Positions 62,567-64,000 of a stretch of DNA of 64,000 nt are shown piece by piece (within the stretch, counting starts at the first letter, position 1; each line of letters starts with the position of its first letter). The notes below the pieces were generated by a model. That model was given only the letters and a program-made list of their open reading frames with translations, was not told where the DNA came from and did not search any database. The stretch spans positions 248,001-312,000 of the forward strand of contig NZ_MSSV01000003.1 of the NCBI RefSeq assembly GCF_002150505.1, written 5' to 3'. The position numbers were made by a program, and so were the translations under genes. The stretch comes from Algoriphagus ratkowskyi. GTDB taxonomy: Bacteria > Bacteroidota > Bacteroidia > Cytophagales > Cyclobacteriaceae.

Positions 62567-62822
62567 AGAAAATGGACACCTAGTTGGCAGCCTAAATCCG
62601 ATGGAACAATCACCCCTAATGTCCAAACTGCCTGTTTAAAAATAGAAGTACTCCACTTTCTGCTAATTCCCTCATTTCAAATTCGCTTTAACCATACAGG
62701 CTTTTGTCATGCGATAAAGTATTCAATTGACGAGGCTTTTTAAATAAAAACTTCCTAGTTCATAGGTAGATTGATTTGTCATTTTAATTCTAGGTAATCA
62801 TACCATCTAGGTCTATACGACA

Positions 62823-62848
62823 AATGCCCTATTCTACTATAGGGCATT
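62823..62848 (-). terminator. Possible terminator downstream of slyD
   Basis: A 10-bp stem AATGCCCTAT/ATAGGGCATT with a 6-nt loop just past the slyD stop. The T-run on the minus strand is poor. Confidence 0.45.
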
Positions 62849-62855
62849 GAGGTTT

Positions 62856-63374
62856 TTAATGGTGATGATGATGTCCATCTGGGCCATGTGCATGTCCATG
62901 TTCAATTTCGACAGGCAGTGCATCTCGCACAGCAATAATTTTGCCTTTGAAGGATAAATCATATCCAGCCAGTGGGGGATTGAAGTCCATATGAACTCCT
63001 TTGTAGTCTATCTTAGTGATCTCCCCACGAATCTGACCTCTTTTATTATCCTGCATAGGAATTACATTTCCGATCCGAAGCATGTCTTTATTGACCTTGC
63101 CTTTTTCCTTGAAATTGGACTTGGGTATTACAGTCTTCCTTTCCTCCATATAATCTCCGTAAGCCTCATCGAAACTTAGATCAGCTGAAAAAGCATCTCC
63201 CGCCGATTTGCCGAGTAGCGCATCCTCAAACTTTGGGAAAACTTCGCCTGCATTAAACAAAAAGTAAAAAGGCTTATCCTCAGGCACAGTTTCGTGAGGA
63301 ACCATTCCTGTCTCGCCGTCATCCACTTTGAGATCATAGCATACTGCTACCACTTTATTCTTTTCTACTTTCAT
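62856..63374 (-). CDS. slyD: SlyD-like FKBP-type peptidyl-prolyl isomerase
   Basis: The 172-residue protein has an FKBP domain split by an inserted IF chaperone domain (about 70-130). VVAVCYDLKVDDGETG and FYFLFNAGEVFPKFEDALLGKSAGDAF are typical SlyD segments, with FSFDEAYGDY-like region at about 67-74, and YDLSFKGKIIAVRDA closes the fold. The His-rich tail (EHGHAHGPDGHHHHH) should bind Ni or other metals, as in SlyD, which aids metalloprotein assembly. Hydrogenase or urease genes are not nearby. Confidence 0.93.
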   Translation of the reverse strand: MKVEKNKVVAVCYDLKVDDGETGMVPHETVPEDKPFYFLFNAGEVFPKFEDALLGKSAGDAFSADLSFDEAYGDYMEERKTVIPKSNFKEKGKVNKDMLRIGNVIPMQDNKRGQIRGEITKIDYKGVHMDFNPPLAGYDLSFKGKIIAVRDALPVEIEHGHAHGPDGHHHHH

Positions 63375-63394
63375 ATTTGTATTGAATCAAATTC

Positions 63395-64000
63395 CTACTG
63401 AAAAATATACGATAAACCGACCTGGGCCACAAAGTTCTTGCGGTCATAGCCTGGCACAAAGTATTCGTCTGGACTGTTCTCTAGATACCATTTGTAATTC
63501 AGCGTATTGACATATTGCAAGCGTGCGTTAACTAATATATTCCCAAACTTCCAATCACCTATAAGTGAAGGGACGAGATCCACATATTTGTTTCTCCAGT
63601 CCTTTGAGGCTTCATATCTATAGTAGTAGTAATCGTTATTATAAACAATTCGCTCCATTTGGAAGCCTATTCTATTCATATCCTTAACCCACGCAAATTC
63701 AAGGAAAATCACGTTACTCGCTGGGCCATTTCCAGCTCCTAGCACTTGACCATTTTGAGTATAACCATCTACTACATGTTCATGAATGTACCATGTGTTA
63801 AGCGCTCTGATATCATCTCTAATCGTTTGGCCTGTTTGGGTCATCTCAGAACTGATCTGCAGATATTGATCTGGCTTATTTAAGCTCATCAAGTGTGAAA
63901 AACCGAAAGTAAAAGCACGTCCTGACTCTGGAGTAATCATAAAGTCATTTAGCTTCCGATCGTTGTCTCGTGTTCCGTATTCTCCATAGAATTCAAAGCG
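63395..64000 (-). CDS. Capsule assembly Wzi-like outer-membrane protein (C-terminal part)
   Basis: The frame is open through the right edge: upstream of the internal Met at 63940 it continues RFEFYGEYGTRDNDRKLNDF, so this is the last about 200 residues of a longer protein whose start lies outside the window. The segment shows alternating beta strands with aromatic ends (FEFYGEYG, FEFAWVKDM-like IFLEFAWVKD, ILVNARLQYV) and the C-terminal GLSYIFQ of an outer-membrane barrel. It resembles the Wzi family, an outer-membrane lectin that anchors capsule. Confidence 0.7.
   Translation of the reverse strand, partial: RFEFYGEYGTRDNDRKLNDFMITPESGRAFTFGFSHLMSLNKPDQYLQISSEMTQTGQTIRDDIRALNTWYIHEHVVDGYTQNGQVLGAGNGPASNVIFLEFAWVKDMNRIGFQMERIVYNNDYYYYRYEASKDWRNKYVDLVPSLIGDWKFGNILVNARLQYVNTLNYKWYLENSPDEYFVPGYDRKNFVAQVGLSYIFQ

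Overview
The window reads as chromosome of a Bacteroidota bacterium, most likely Cytophagales (Algoriphagus/Cyclobacteriaceae-like). Grounds: a GldD-type gliding-motility lipoprotein; a TonB-dependent receptor of the Bacteroidota beta-barrel type; families typical of the phylum (DUF2851, DUF4221, DUF2061, Wzi-like); almost no Shine-Dalgarno sequences except a strong one before rpsU; and many promoters of the phylum's TTTG-N17-24-TAnnTTTG form. The genus is inferred from protein flavour only. I saw no rRNA, tRNA, CRISPR array or insertion sequence.

Layout. 0.1-8 kb: recG, a small-molecule kinase, a sodium:solute symporter, gldD, a secreted DinB-like protein, a nitroreductase and an AlkD-like glycosylase. 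8-13.9 kb: a TonB-dependent receptor divergent from a TPR histidine kinase/LuxR response regulator pair, followed by a small unknown gene with a palindrome in its promoter. 13.9-18.8 kb: nucleoside phosphorylase, trhO, a NeuD-like acetyltransferase, DUF2851 and pyrF. 19-24.2 kb: an envelope-glycosylation group (flippase-like protein, GT2, two convergent GT39 membrane transferases). 24.3-25.9 kb: rpsU, xerC, hpf. 26-33 kb: a deiodinase-like lipoprotein, a GH29 fucosidase, B12-dependent ribonucleotide reductase, and a Cys-rich secreted peptide paired with a DUF4221 lipoprotein. 33-38.9 kb: atpC/atpD, an NlpC/P60 lipoprotein, ddl and metK. 39.2-47 kb: a complete assimilatory sulfate-reduction block on the minus strand (rrf2, DUF2061, cysH, cysD, cysN, a sulfite reductase fused to a HEPN-like domain, cobA and a precorrin-2 dehydrogenase for siroheme). 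47-54.8 kb: htpG and a cytochrome c maturation locus (ccmB, ccmC, ccmD, ccmE, ccmF) interrupted by an opposing vapBC pair. 54.8-64 kb: GH3-lptB-recJ, prmA-tpiA, recX, a secreted unknown, slyD and the C-terminal part of a Wzi-like porin that runs off the edge.

How the parts work together. In the sulfur block CysD/CysN make APS, a 4Fe-4S CysH reduces it, the siroheme sulfite reductase finishes the pathway, and CobA plus the dehydrogenase supply siroheme. An Rrf2 regulator with four clustered cysteines heads the block. CCCTA/TAGGG palindromes lie at both its own promoter and that of the DUF2061-cysH unit, so a dedicated sulfur regulon is the best-supported regulatory inference here. The Ccm locus has a CcmE with Cys instead of His at the heme-binding position, as in the so-called System I*.

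The most interesting items are the Rrf2 operators, the CXXXY CcmE, the Cys-rich peptide/DUF4221 pair, the HEPN-fused sulfite reductase, the deiodinase-like lipoprotein, and a recurring geometry in which the -7 box lies 11-12 nt before the start codon, implying leaderless mRNAs.
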